Source: Streptosporangium sp. NBC_01755 (GTDB taxonomy: Bacteria > Actinomycetota > Actinomycetes > Streptosporangiales > Streptosporangiaceae). Taken from it: a stretch of DNA of 64,000 bases. Made by a program: the position numbers and the translations under genes. The notes under the pieces were generated by a model. It worked only from the letters and a program-made list of their open reading frames with translations. It was not told the origin of the DNA and did no database searches. Positions 43,880 to 52,545 of the stretch are shown here, piece by piece. Each line of letters starts with the position of its first letter. Position 1 is the stretch's first letter. Location: positions 1,054,001 through 1,118,000 of the forward strand of contig NZ_CP109131.1 of NCBI RefSeq assembly GCF_035917995.1. The letters are read 5' to 3'.

Positions 43880-44179
43880 ATGGCCAGGACCTTTCAACAT
43901 CGCACCTACACGATCCAGGAGGACCTGATGGAGGAATGGCTGGAGAAGTGGCGATCGAAGGTCGCGCCGCTCCGCCGTGAATTCGGGTTCGAGATCCATG
44001 GCGCCTGGGTGGATCACGAGCGGAACCAGTTCATCGTGGTCCTCTCGTATGACGGCCCGGAAAGCTTCCGGGAGCGGAATCAGCAGTACTGGGACTCTCT
44101 CACCCGCGCTGAAACGGGTGTGGAGCCGTCGCTCTACCTGATGAACCGGGTGGTCCGCGAAGTGACCCCCGTCGCCTGA
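43880..44179 (+). CDS. NIPSNAP-family small protein, copy 2
   Basis: 99 residues: HRTYTIQEDLMEEWLEKW, then FGFEIHGAWVDHERNQFIVVLSYDGPESF. The same family and length as the copy at 31820, in the same orientation. The bases before the start (GGAAGGCGATGAC) and those after the stop are also shared, so the duplication was of a unit of about 400 bp. No sign of decay in either copy. Confidence 0.85.
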   Translation: MARTFQHRTYTIQEDLMEEWLEKWRSKVAPLRREFGFEIHGAWVDHERNQFIVVLSYDGPESFRERNQQYWDSLTRAETGVEPSLYLMNRVVREVTPVA

Positions 44180-44225
44180 CGGCCGGCGAGGGGCAGCGCC
44201 CCCGGCCCATCCCTCGGCCCATCCC

Positions 44226-44273
44226 CCGGTCCGTCCCCGGTCCGTCCCCAGTCCGTCCCCAGTCCGTCCCGGC
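44226..44273. repeat. 11-bp tandem repeats
   Basis: Four copies of a (C/A)(G/C)GTCCGTCCC-like unit downstream of NIPSNAP copy 2. Non-coding. Confidence 0.8.
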
Positions 44274-44395
44274 TCTCCCCGCACGCTCGTAAGCCTTCAG
44301 TCCGACCGTCACCCAACGCCTACCGCTTCGCGGCACGTGATCTGGCAGGTCTGGCCGTCCCGGATCTCGCGGGTGCGCTTCTACCGTGCTGTCCT

Positions 44396-45646
44396 ATGGA
44401 CACCCCAGATCTCCTCATCCGCAACGCCTCCCTCCGTGGCCGTCCCGGCAGGTGGTCGCTGGCGGCCACGGGCGGGCTCATCGGCCTCGTCGCCGAGGAC
44501 GACCCCGATCTCGGCCCGGCGAGCGGTGTGACCATCGACGCCGACGGCGCCCTGGTCACCGAGCCGTTCGTGGACGCCCACCTGCATCTGTGCAAGGCGC
44601 ACACCCTCGATGCGGCCGGGCCCGCCGCGCTGTCGGCGTACACCGGCGGCACCATGGGAGCCGCGATGGGCGCCATCGAGACGGCCGCCGCCGTCAAGGC
44701 CGGTCAGACGCGGGAGGCCGTCCTGGAGCGGGTCCGTCCGGTGCTGGTGGAGTCCGTGCGACACGGTGTCCGGGCCGTGCAGGCCTTCGCCGACATCGAC
44801 CCGGAGGCGGGGCTCACCGGGGTGGAGGCGCTGCTGGCGCTACGCGAGGAGTTCCGCGGCGTGGTCGACGTGCGGGTGGTGGCGTTCCCGCAGGACGGTC
44901 TGCTCCGCGAGCCCGGCACCGAGGAGTTGGTCGCCGAGGCCGTACGGCGCGGCGCCGACGTGGTGGGCGGCATTCCGTGGATCGAATGGACCGACGCCGA
45001 CGCCGCCGAGCACGTACGGCGCATGGTCGATCTCGCGCGACGGCACGGGCTACGTGTCGCCATGCTGGTCGACGACGCCGGAGACCCGGGGCTGCGTACG
45101 ACCGAGATGCTCGCACGGGAGCTGCTGGAGCAGAACATGATCGGGCGCGGCAGTGCCCAGCACGCCCGGGCGATGGCTCTCTATCCCGAGCCGTACCTGC
45201 GGCGCCTGGCCGGGTTGTGCCGCGCGGCGGGGCTCGGCTTCGTCAGCGACCCGCACACGGGACCGCTCCACCTGCCGGTCTTCGAGCTGGCCGGCGCCGG
45301 GGTTCCGGTCGCGCTGGGGCAGGACGACATCGAGGACGCCTACTACCCGTTCGGGCGGCACAACCTCCTGGAGGTGGCGTTCCTGGCCGCGCACCTGCTC
45401 GATGCCCGTACCGACGCGGCTCTGGAACGGCTGTACGACATGGTGACCGTCGACGCCGCGCGGGTCGTCGGCCTGCCCGCCCACCGCCTGGAGCCCGGGA
45501 CCCCCGCCGACCTCGTCGTCCTTGAGGGACGGACCCTCCGCGAGGCCCTGACCCGGCACGCGCCGCCCCGGCACGTCGTCGTCGCGGGCCGGGTCGTGGC
45601 CTCGTCCACCCGGCACACCGCCTTCGGAGCCGGTGTCCCCCACTGA
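44396..45646 (+). CDS. amidohydrolase, cytosine-deaminase-like
   Basis: 416 residues, a TIM-barrel amidohydrolase of the CodA group. FVDAHLHLCKAHTL near 61 supplies the first two metal His residues, RGSAQHARAM near 252 a further His, and GQDDIEDAYYPFG near 309 the metal Asp. The family's HxDE segment (metal His and catalytic Glu) is here LVDDAGDPG near 224, lacking both residues. A C-terminal LEPGTPADLVVLEG segment is typical. It may have a different or reduced activity. No pyrimidine gene is adjacent. Confidence 0.8.
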   Translation: MDTPDLLIRNASLRGRPGRWSLAATGGLIGLVAEDDPDLGPASGVTIDADGALVTEPFVDAHLHLCKAHTLDAAGPAALSAYTGGTMGAAMGAIETAAAVKAGQTREAVLERVRPVLVESVRHGVRAVQAFADIDPEAGLTGVEALLALREEFRGVVDVRVVAFPQDGLLREPGTEELVAEAVRRGADVVGGIPWIEWTDADAAEHVRRMVDLARRHGLRVAMLVDDAGDPGLRTTEMLARELLEQNMIGRGSAQHARAMALYPEPYLRRLAGLCRAAGLGFVSDPHTGPLHLPVFELAGAGVPVALGQDDIEDAYYPFGRHNLLEVAFLAAHLLDARTDAALERLYDMVTVDAARVVGLPAHRLEPGTPADLVVLEGRTLREALTRHAPPRHVVVAGRVVASSTRHTAFGAGVPH

Positions 45647-46111
45647 CCGGCGGGAGTCACCTCCACGGCCCCCCTTCCCCCGGGGACGGTCGTGTCCCTG
45701 CGGGTGAACAAGCGCTGGGAACCGCTCGGGCGGGGATCCTCCTACCGGAGGGTCTCCGCCCGAGCGGGTTCGGCGCCCCCTCTAAGCCGTGCGAGGCAGA
45801 CCACCCCGACCAGTCTCACCTCCGCCCACTCGACCACCCCGACCACTCTCACCTCCGCCCAGAAGCCGTGCCGCGAACACAAGAACCCCGAGAGGTGCCG
45901 TGCCAGGAGCGGGCACCACGGCACGTAGAACCAGGGGTCCCGCAGCGGTGAGCACAGCAGTATCGACGGTGTCGGCATCGGCATCGGCCGGGGCAATGTC
46001 GGCATCGGTGGCAGCATCAACGGCCACAGGACCCCCGGCAACAGAGGCGGCGCGGGGATCGACAACTGACAGGGCCGTGGGTGGCCCCGCGAGGCCACCC
46101 GAGATCGCAGA
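45647..46111. other. intergenic region with tandem repeats
   Basis: No convincing gene. Bases 45,803-45,862 are two copies of a roughly 30-bp unit (GACCACCCCGACC, then CTCACCTCCGCC). A leftward frame at 45782-46027 (81 codons) has a hydrophobic middle part but no ribosome site. Confidence 0.5.
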
Positions 46112-46456
46112 CTACCTCCCGGCCTCGTGCGCGTCGACCAGCCCCTTGGGGGCCGTCAGGCACCACGCCTCGGTGACCAGCTCGAACAGCTCATCCGGAT
46201 CGATCTTCGCGAGGTGCACCACGACCCAGCCGAACCGGCCCGCGGTGAACTGGACCTCGAACACCTCCGGCCGCTCCGCCACCAGCGCGATCTGCTCATC
46301 GATCGTCGCCTTGAGACCCACGGTCTCCGTATCTCCCCATATGTAGCCGAAACCCTTGCCTCGGACCTTCAGCGAGGTCCAGCTGCCGGAATCGCTCTGC
46401 TGAACCTCGGGAAGTCGGTCCAGCATCTCCAGGAATTCACCAACGCTCACACCCAT
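46112..46456 (-). CDS. MmcQ/YjbR family protein
   Basis: 114 residues. KVRGKGFGYIWGD, then LVAERPEVFEV and GWVVVHLAKIDPDELFELVTEAWCLTAPK match the MmcQ/YjbR fold, a small CyaY-like domain often annotated as DNA-binding. Function is not established. Start ATG 46456. A 69-bp piece of the gene is duplicated at 42634. Confidence 0.88.
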   Translation of the reverse strand: MGVSVGEFLEMLDRLPEVQQSDSGSWTSLKVRGKGFGYIWGDTETVGLKATIDEQIALVAERPEVFEVQFTAGRFGWVVVHLAKIDPDELFELVTEAWCLTAPKGLVDAHEAGR

Positions 46457-47032
46457 GAGCCACGTGTATCAGAGCGCTACGACAATCCCCGCGAAACCGC
46501 CCCGCCGTTGCACGCCACCGCGATCATGGCCCGGCCGGGACACCCGAGGCGGATGGACGCCCCCTCTCGCCGAAGCCTCTCACGCACCCGCCATCTGCTC
46601 GGATCAGGTATCGCACATCCCGCGCAGCCGGCACCGGGCACCGGGCACCGGGCACCGGGCACCGGGCACCGGGCACCAACGAAGACACCAGAATCACCTC
46701 GTACCGTGACCGGGGAATGACAACAGCGGCGCTGTAGCGCACGGCCGGCTCCCCTCGTTCGTCAAGGCCCGCGCCGCGGTGTCGCGGCAGCGTGTGATTC
46801 GCGGCGAGTGTACTGAAACCTCCCCGGGCGGGAAACAGGTTTTCTCACCGGCGCCCGGACGGCCTCCGGCGGTCTGCGGCCGATACCGACAGGCTCCAGA
46901 CGAGCCGTTCGCTGATTCTCGGTGTTCGTCAGTGCGGATCGGTGAGCCGCCACGTTGCCGTGGCGGCGCTCGGCGACGCGCTCGGCGACGAGGAGAAGGC
47001 CGAACTGCAGGCATCCATCCGCGGGGTCGCGG
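46457..47032. other. non-coding region with 7-bp tandem repeat
   Basis: Contains about seven copies of GCACCGG (46,630-46,678). A short open frame at the right end (to a TGA at 47053) reads like a regulator C terminus (ALGDALGDEEKAELQASI) but has no visible start or N-terminal domain. Otherwise nothing was seen. Confidence 0.5.
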
Positions 47033-47549
47033 TCAGTGATCACCATCAGGCGTGAGCACGGATCGCGTCGCCGCGGTCCCGGTGGAGGCGGCCGGCCGGT
47101 AGGTGGCCAGAAACATATGAGTGGCGCCGTCGGCGATACGGGACAGTTCGTCGGCCGGATAGCTGCCGCCGCAGAACATGACGCGGTTGATCGGTATCCA
47201 CAGCAGCAGGCCGACGAACTGGTTGGCGGTCAGGGCGGGGTCGTCCACGGTCAGGGCGGGGTCGTCCACGGTCAGGGAGCCGCGCCTGGCCAGGCGGTCG
47301 AAGCAGCCGGCGAGGCCGGCCAGCACTCGTTCGAAGCCCTGCTGGTACCAGGCGGTCCCGAGGGCGGGGAAGCGTTCGGCCTCGGCGATGACCAGGCGGC
47401 GTAGCGCCAGTAGTTCCGGGCGCATGAGCGCGGCGACAAAGCGGTGGGCCAGTTCCAGCAGGTCGCGTTCCAGGTCATCGGTTTCTGCGAGGCTCTGGGT
47501 GACGAGCTGGACGAGGGTGTCGACCTGGCCGGTGGTGTTCAGGACGATA
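47033..47549 (-). pseudogene. TetR-family regulator, C-terminal part only
   Basis: The frame runs from a stop near 47,550 to the stop at 47033. RPELLALRRLVIAEAERFPALGTAWYQQGFERVLAGL, then LLWIPINRVMFCGG, is the AefR-type TetR C-terminal domain. The helix-turn-helix portion (first 60 residues or so) is missing. A 21-bp duplication inside gives LTVDDPALTVDDPA. An ATG at 47425 could start a 130-residue protein, but it would have no DNA-binding domain. Confidence 0.65.
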
Positions 47550-47747
47550 CTGCGCGACTACATCGCCCAGGCCGTCCGCCTCGACCAGAACTGACGGCCG
47601 TGAGAGGCCCCGGTCCGGCACCACCCCGCCCTTGACCTGGAGTCACAGTCCACGACGATCCGTCGGCTTCCAACCCCCGCCCATGCTCCTTGTCACCCCG
47701 TTGGTCACTCGGGTACGACATCACCCCGTTGGTCACTCGGGTACGAC

Positions 47748-48641
47748 CTACCGGCCGGTTTCGGCACCGTTGGGGGCGACCTGGTTGGGGATGTGAGTGT
47801 CTGGAAGGCATCGGTCGGACACTGCCGACAAGCGGTCGGACACTGCCGGGGTGGAGTGTGAGGTGGCCTGGCCCGCTTCGGGAGGCGTCGCTCGTTCCAG
47901 GAAGCGGAGCAGTTCGACAGGGAAGGGCAGCACGAGGGTGGAGTTCTTCTCGGCGGCGACTTCGACGACGGTCTGGAGTAGGCGTAGTTGCAACGCGGCG
48001 GGGTGCATGTTCATCGTTTCAGCGGCTTGGGCCAGCTTCTTCGAGGCCTGCAGCTCGCCCTCGGCGGTGATGATGCGGGAGCGCCGTTCACGTTCTGCCT
48101 CAGCCTGCCGCGACATGGACCGCTTCATCGACTCGGGGAGCACCACGTCCTTGATCTCGACGCGGTCGATGTGCACGCCCCAGCCCACAGCCGGGCTGTC
48201 GATCATCAGCTCCAGGCCTTGGTTGAGCTTCTCCCGATTGGACAGCAGGTCATCCAGCTCGCTCTTGCCGATGATCGAACGCAGCGAGGCCAGCGCGACC
48301 TGGCGAATGGCGGACTCGTAATCCTGGACGCCGACGACCACACGCACCGGGTCGACGACCCGGAAGTAGATGACGGCATCCACGTGAACCGTCACGTTGT
48401 CGCGGGTGATGGCATCCTGGGCGGGTACCGGCATGGTGACGACCTGCATGTTGACCTTCTGCAGGTGGTCGGCGACCGGCACTATCAGGGCGAGCCCGGG
48501 AGCGCGGATCTCAGCGCGGACCTGTCCGAACCGGAAGACGACGCCCCGCTCGAACTGTTTGACGACTCGTACACCGGCCTTCAGCCATATCGCGCCCAGC
48601 ACGAGGATCGCGATCAGTACAGCGATGACGGTAGTGATCAT
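47748..48641 (-). CDS. SPFH/Band 7 family membrane protein (slipin-like)
   Basis: 297 residues from the ATG at 48641 after GGGGAGGCTGAA. One N-terminal membrane helix (ITTVIAVLIAILVLGAIWL), then the SPFH domain: GVRVVKQFERGVVFRFGQV, DAITRDNVTVHVDAVIYFRV and SELDDLLSNREKLNQGL. A helical segment (MSRQAEAERERRSRIITAEGELQASKKL) and a Ser/Pro-rich tail follow. Slipins oligomerise at the membrane; their usual NfeD partner is not adjacent. The frame extends to 48743, but the signal-like start is at 48641. Confidence 0.9.
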   Translation of the reverse strand: MITTVIAVLIAILVLGAIWLKAGVRVVKQFERGVVFRFGQVRAEIRAPGLALIVPVADHLQKVNMQVVTMPVPAQDAITRDNVTVHVDAVIYFRVVDPVRVVVGVQDYESAIRQVALASLRSIIGKSELDDLLSNREKLNQGLELMIDSPAVGWGVHIDRVEIKDVVLPESMKRSMSRQAEAERERRSRIITAEGELQASKKLAQAAETMNMHPAALQLRLLQTVVEVAAEKNSTLVLPFPVELLRFLERATPPEAGQATSHSTPAVSDRLSAVSDRCLPDTHIPNQVAPNGAETGR

Positions 48642-49484
48642 TTCAGCCTCCCCACGTCTCCCCTCGGTCCCGCCGATCCAAAGGCCTCTCAGATCGATAG
48701 CCGGTTCGCGGGTCCCGCCTGCGGCGGGGTGGGCCGACCACACAGGGCGACGGCGGCAGCCGCTGCGGCACCCGGGATCACAGCGTGGGCCGTGGCAACC
48801 GCCGATGACCGGTGTCGTCCCGGCGACTCCGCTTCTCCCGTTTGAACCTTTCTATCGTAGCGCGATCCGAGATGTCCGATATGCGCCTTTTGCCGAACAG
48901 ATCAAGCGGCCCACACGCGGCCCCGATTAGCCTGGTCGACGGTGGCGCCCCCGCCCACGGCGTCGGCGACGAGCCCGCTGATCGTACGGCCGAGTAGTGC
49001 CGAACCTCGCGCCGGTTCAGCCCGTCGTAGGGGCATGAGGACATCGATTCGTACGGTCAGCACGGCAAGCGGGTGATCATCGTGGACCGCGGCGCACTCA
49101 GGGTGGTGGACACCGCGACCAGGAAGGTCACCGGCACGCTCAGGCTCCTGAGCGCCGAGCAGGTGATTTTCCCAGCGGCCGACCTGCTGATCAGCGGCGA
49201 CAGGGCTCGGCTTCGAGCCCGCGGCCGGTCCTCATGCAGGACGCGGAGGCCAGGAACGACGTCTTCGCGAGTCAGTCACTCACGTCTCGTTTCCAACGAT
49301 AACGAGACGTTTCGGCTGATGGGCACTACTGGGTTCGAACCAGTGACATCTCGCTTGTAAGGCGATCGAGATGGGGGGCCGACCTGGGCCTATACTTGCG
49401 CTGACCTGCGATTACAGTCCACAGTGATCCACCGTCGTCCGGCCCCGTCCGGGGTCGTTGTCACCCGGTTGGTCCCCTACGGAT
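48642..49484. other. intergenic region with gene relics and att-like sequence
   Basis: A short frame at about 49,030-49,200 (VIIVDRGALRVVDTATRKVTGTLRLLSAEQV) looks like a piece of a beta-propeller protein cut short. The tRNA-Val 3' end duplication is at 49320-49365. CCGAGATGTCCGATATG near 48,866 resembles the motif at 8754. Confidence 0.5.
49320..49365. repeat. 46-bp duplication of tRNA-Val 3' part (attachment-site copy)
   Basis: Identical to 51163-51208, covering the anticodon loop, T arm and acceptor 3' end of tRNA-Val. It is not a tRNA, as the 5' half is absent. This is the usual footprint of an element integrated in the tRNA gene. Confidence 0.9.
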
Positions 49485-50114
49485 TCAGAAGTTCTCGCGC
49501 CATAGGTACCAGGGGCCGTAGTAGTGCTCGACGTCGGGCTCGTACCCCCCTTCTTCCGGCAGCGGTGGTTCACCATGCGGGCTCCATATGACGCCCTGCT
49601 GATGGATGTCGTCTCCCCCACCGGCCAGCGCGAAGCGCACCGTGTTCCCATGCCGCGCGGCCCAGGAGACATCGAACAGCCCCAGCGTTCCCGTGCCCAT
49701 CTTCCAGTCGGCGCTTCCCGCCACCGCCGACCGTGCGACCGTCTGGAAGCTCTCTGCGGACAGAGCGAACCTGGACTTCTTCAGTTCTCCTACGGCGGGC
49801 AACGTAAGCACCAGGATCCCGATCAGCGGTGGTGCCGCCCAGCGCAAAAGGTTCCGCCCGACACCTGGCCGGCTCGCCGGGTTGAAGAGCGCTGCGGCGA
49901 GGCGAACGAACCAAACCACGCCGAGCACGAAGAACACAAGCAGCGCGGGCAGTACCCAAAGAGGGCCGATACCGGGAAAGCTCGCCTGGTACAGGAGCAG
50001 GAGGCCGATGACCGCCAGCGAGCCGACCAGAGGGAGACCCGGTGCGCCGGTCGAACTCCTCGGGGACCGCTCTTTCAACGTCACGGCAACTCCAACCAGG
50101 GGCGACCAAGGCAT
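49485..50114 (-). CDS. membrane protein of unknown function
   Basis: 209 residues with three hydrophobic segments (LPLVGSLAVIGLLLLYQ, LWVLPALLVFFVLGVVWFV, APPLIGILVLTLPAV) in the first 115 residues and a soluble C-terminal part with aromatic residues (DVSWAARHGNTVRFALAGG, ending YYGPWYLWRENF). No family recognised. It lies inside the 46-bp flanked element. Confidence 0.65.
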   Translation of the reverse strand: MPWSPLVGVAVTLKERSPRSSTGAPGLPLVGSLAVIGLLLLYQASFPGIGPLWVLPALLVFFVLGVVWFVRLAAALFNPASRPGVGRNLLRWAAPPLIGILVLTLPAVGELKKSRFALSAESFQTVARSAVAGSADWKMGTGTLGLFDVSWAARHGNTVRFALAGGGDDIHQQGVIWSPHGEPPLPEEGGYEPDVEHYYGPWYLWRENF

Positions 50115-50269
50115 CTCATGATCGCAGCATTTCCCGGATGGTGCATTTGGCGTAGTTCTGCGGGCCGTTTGTGGGCAAGTTTGGCGTGGCCGCTAGCAAC
50201 TGATCCAATCAATCACCCTGTGCCGGGCAAACAAGCCTTTCTTCACGTCAGGTGATCGATATCCGTCGA

Positions 50270-50578
50270 TCAAGCCGCGTGAGGCTCGAACCACACCGAG
50301 CCCAGATCATGACCGGAGGTGAGACGAACGTCAGCATTCAGTGCCGCAGCCAGATGCCGCAGCAAGGCGATCGTTGGAGTGGTTCCGCCCTCCTCGATGC
50401 ACTCGATCTCATCCTCGGTCATGCCCGCGCGCTCGGCCAACTCCGCCACCGTCAGCCCAAGCGCACCACGCCGGTCATACAGCGCCTTACCAAAAGCCAA
50501 CGCTTCACGGATCATGATCCGTTCGGGATCCTCGGTCTCAGGTTCAGGTCGCACCCAGCGGGTGTGATAACCAGTCAT
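50270..50578 (-). CDS. XRE-family antitoxin (HigA-like)
   Basis: 102 residues; starts in a TGATG overlap with the toxin stop. LGLTVAELAERAGMTEDEIECIEEGGTTPTIALLRHLAAAL near residues 40-80 is a HigA-type helix-turn-helix. The order toxin then antitoxin, with the antitoxin overlapping, is typical of higBA. It would neutralise the toxin and repress the operon. Confidence 0.85.
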   Translation of the reverse strand: MTGYHTRWVRPEPETEDPERIMIREALAFGKALYDRRGALGLTVAELAERAGMTEDEIECIEEGGTTPTIALLRHLAAALNADVRLTSGHDLGSVWFEPHAA

Positions 50579-50943
50579 CACACCTTCCTCTCATAGATCT
50601 CGGCCACCGACCCATGGTGGTCGCGTTCACAGATCTTCTGCGCCCGGACCGCCCTGTCGATCTGCCGTTGATCGTGCTGCTTGGTCTTGCGGAAAGCCGT
50701 GAGCAACACGATTTTCCTATCCGGAGTACACCAGTACGTCACCCGAGCTGCAACATCACGGAGCCGAACCCGTAGTTCCCAGACTGGCCCTTCCAGATGG
50801 TCCGACCATGGACCGCCAAGCTCAGTCCCTTTTTCCGCCAGTAGACCAGCTACCTCGTCAACCCGTTTGAAGTCGCTGTCACTCAGGTTGTCGAGCCACT
50901 CACGGACCTCCGGCTCGATCTCAAAACCATACGGCTTGTGCAC
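50578..50943 (-). CDS. RelE/HigB-like toxin
   Basis: 121 residues from the GTG at 50943, which has GGAGGG at good spacing; the frame also opens at 50967. VREWLDNLSDSDFKRVDEVAGLLAEKG, GPVWELRVRL, ARVTYWCTPDRKIVLLTAFRKTKQ is the Gp49/HigB-type mRNA-interferase fold with conserved basic residues (R, K near the C-terminal RKTKQ). It is paired with the downstream XRE antitoxin. Confidence 0.85.
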   Translation of the reverse strand: MHKPYGFEIEPEVREWLDNLSDSDFKRVDEVAGLLAEKGTELGGPWSDHLEGPVWELRVRLRDVAARVTYWCTPDRKIVLLTAFRKTKQHDQRQIDRAVRAQKICERDHHGSVAEIYERKV

Positions 50944-51110
50944 CTGAGACTCCCTCCGCGCACTCACCTCACCTAGAGTAGCGAATCATTGCCGACGGCA
51001 ACGGTCGAAGAGTCGCCTCGTCCCGCCCGAGCCGCCTAGGGGACATGACACAAGCGTGTGCTCATGTGTTGAGGCGACATCTGGCCAAGCGATGTGGCGA
51101 GGCGGTTTGG

Positions 51111-51159
51111 CGGTAAAAAAAGAGAAGCCCCTCGCCTGTTTTCGCAGGTGAGGGGCTCG
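51111..51159 (-). terminator. terminator after tRNA-Val
   Basis: On the minus strand GAGCCCCTCACCTGC pairs with GCAGGCGAGGGGCTT-like bases (one mismatch, four-base A loop) and is followed by a run of Ts (complement of 51111-51118). It is the clearest intrinsic terminator in the window. Confidence 0.9.
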
Positions 51160-51234
51160 TGGTGGGCACTACTGGGTTCGAACCAGTGACATCTCGCTTG
51201 TAAGGCGAGCGCTCTACCACTGAGCTAAGCGCCC
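51160..51234 (-). tRNA. tRNA-Val (anticodon UAC)
   Basis: The gene folds fully: acceptor GGGCGCT/AGTGCCC, D arm GCTC...GAGC, anticodon stem CTCGC/GCGAG with loop CTTACAA (anticodon TAC), T arm ACTGG TTCGAAC CCAGT. The discriminator is A and CCA is encoded. Its 3' 46 bases are duplicated at 49320, marking it as an integration target. Confidence 0.95.
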
Positions 51235-51267
51235 GAGGTGATCCCGTTGGACAGACGGGACAACACC

Positions 51268-52473
51268 TTACGCCACTCGGGGGGATTTCAGCACATCGGG
51301 AGACCAGGTGGCCCCCGCGTCGGCGAAACCGGCGGCGCGCCAGCCGAGGAGGGCGGCGCCGAGCATGCCGGCTGACATGCCGAGGGCGGCCTGACGCAGA
51401 GGTGGTGCGTCGCGGAAGGCGAGGCGTTTCTGAAGACGTTCGGCCAGGGGGACGGAGAGGAGAGGGCCCGCCTCGGCAAGGCCGCCGCCGAGGACGATGG
51501 CTGAGGGGTCCAGCAGGAGCGTATAGGTGGCCAGGGCCGGGGAGAGCGCCTCGACCGCTTCGCCCCAGATCTCCATGGCCAGAGGATCTCCGGAGGCGGT
51601 CAGGGCTGCTACCTGCTCGGCGGTGACAGGAGCTGGCGAGGCAGCGGTGGCGGGCGAAGCGGTGGCGGTGGCGGGCGACGCAGCAGTGGGTGAGGCTGCC
51701 GAGGCGGTAGTGGTGGTGTCGGGCGAGGCGGTGATGGAGAAGGCGGGGGCGGTGGAGGCGGGGGCGGTGGAGGCGGGGGCGGTGGAGGCGGGGGCGGTGG
51801 AGGCGGGGGCGGTGGAGGTGGAGGCGGTGGAGGTGGAGGCGGGGGCGGTGGAGGTGGAGGCGGGGGCGATGGTGGTGGAGGAGGCGGATGAGGGGGCGCG
51901 GGTTGAGTAGCGGCGGGCTACGGCGGAGGCGGAGGCGTAGGTCTCCAGGCAGCCGATCTGACCGCAGGCACACGGCTCGCCCTCGGGGAGGACCGGGGTG
52001 TGGCCGATCTCGCCGCCCCAGCCGGCGCTCCCGCCGTACGGCTCGCCGTGCAGGATCACGGCGCCCGCGATGCCGGTGCCGATGGGCAGGAACAGGAAGT
52101 CGGAGAGCTCGCGACCGGCGCCGAAGACACTTTCCGCGAGGCCGCCGGTGCGGACGTCGTGGCCGAGTATGACGGGGACGTCGAGCGGGACGAAATCCGT
52201 CGCGGGGACGTCCCTCCAGCCGATGTTGGCGGAGTAGAGGGCCGCGTCGGCGGTGACCAGGCCGGGCACGGCGAGTCCGACACCCGCGGGGGTGCCGCCG
52301 CCCGCGGTGGCGAGGTCGTCGATGAATGATCGGATCGTCGCGACGACGGCAGCAGGGCCCCGATCCCGCGGGGTCGCGCGGCGGTCGGTGCGGATGATCT
52401 CGCCGGAACGGGTGACGAGGCCGCCCTTCATCGACGTTCCACCGACGTCAAGGGCAACAACGAAGGAGCTCAT
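51268..52473 (-). CDS. ROK-family sugar kinase with low-complexity insertion
   Basis: 401 residues. The ROK pattern is ALDVGGTSMKGGLV near 7, the GIGTGIAGAV segment near 130, GGEIGHTPV near 153 and the zinc-binding CACGQIGCLE near 168-177. Between about residues 190 and 281 the fold is interrupted by Ala/Ser/Thr/Pro-rich repeats (STAPA units), a disordered insertion; the C-terminal kinase part resumes at VTAEQVAALTASGDPLAM. ROK kinases of about 310 residues phosphorylate glucose or similar sugars. The insertion follows the zinc site, away from the ATP motif, so activity may persist. Start ATG 52473. Confidence 0.9.
   Translation of the reverse strand: MSSFVVALDVGGTSMKGGLVTRSGEIIRTDRRATPRDRGPAAVVATIRSFIDDLATAGGGTPAGVGLAVPGLVTADAALYSANIGWRDVPATDFVPLDVPVILGHDVRTGGLAESVFGAGRELSDFLFLPIGTGIAGAVILHGEPYGGSAGWGGEIGHTPVLPEGEPCACGQIGCLETYASASAVARRYSTRAPSSASSTTIAPASTSTAPASTSTASTSTAPASTAPASTAPASTAPASTAPAFSITASPDTTTTASAASPTAASPATATASPATAASPAPVTAEQVAALTASGDPLAMEIWGEAVEALSPALATYTLLLDPSAIVLGGGLAEAGPLLSVPLAERLQKRLAFRDAPPLRQAALGMSAGMLGAALLGWRAAGFADAGATWSPDVLKSPRVA
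51630..51906. repeat. low-complexity 15-bp repeats in the ROK gene
   Basis: Repeated GGGGGCGGTGGAGGC-like units (plus strand) encode the STAPA insertion on the minus strand. In-frame and Pro/Ala/Ser/Thr-biased. Confidence 0.9.
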
Positions 52474-52545
52474 GCACCCATCCAGCGGCTCGAAGAAGCG
52501 GGACCGAGCCCGACCCTAGCGCACGGCGCACACCTCAACGGCCCC

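Noticed and set aside
45782..46027. Leftward 81-codon ORF with a hydrophobic segment
   Set aside because: No ribosome site, biased composition, and overlap with tandem repeats.
49320..49391. Second tRNA-Val gene
   Set aside because: Only the 3' 46 bases match; the 5' acceptor and D arm are absent.
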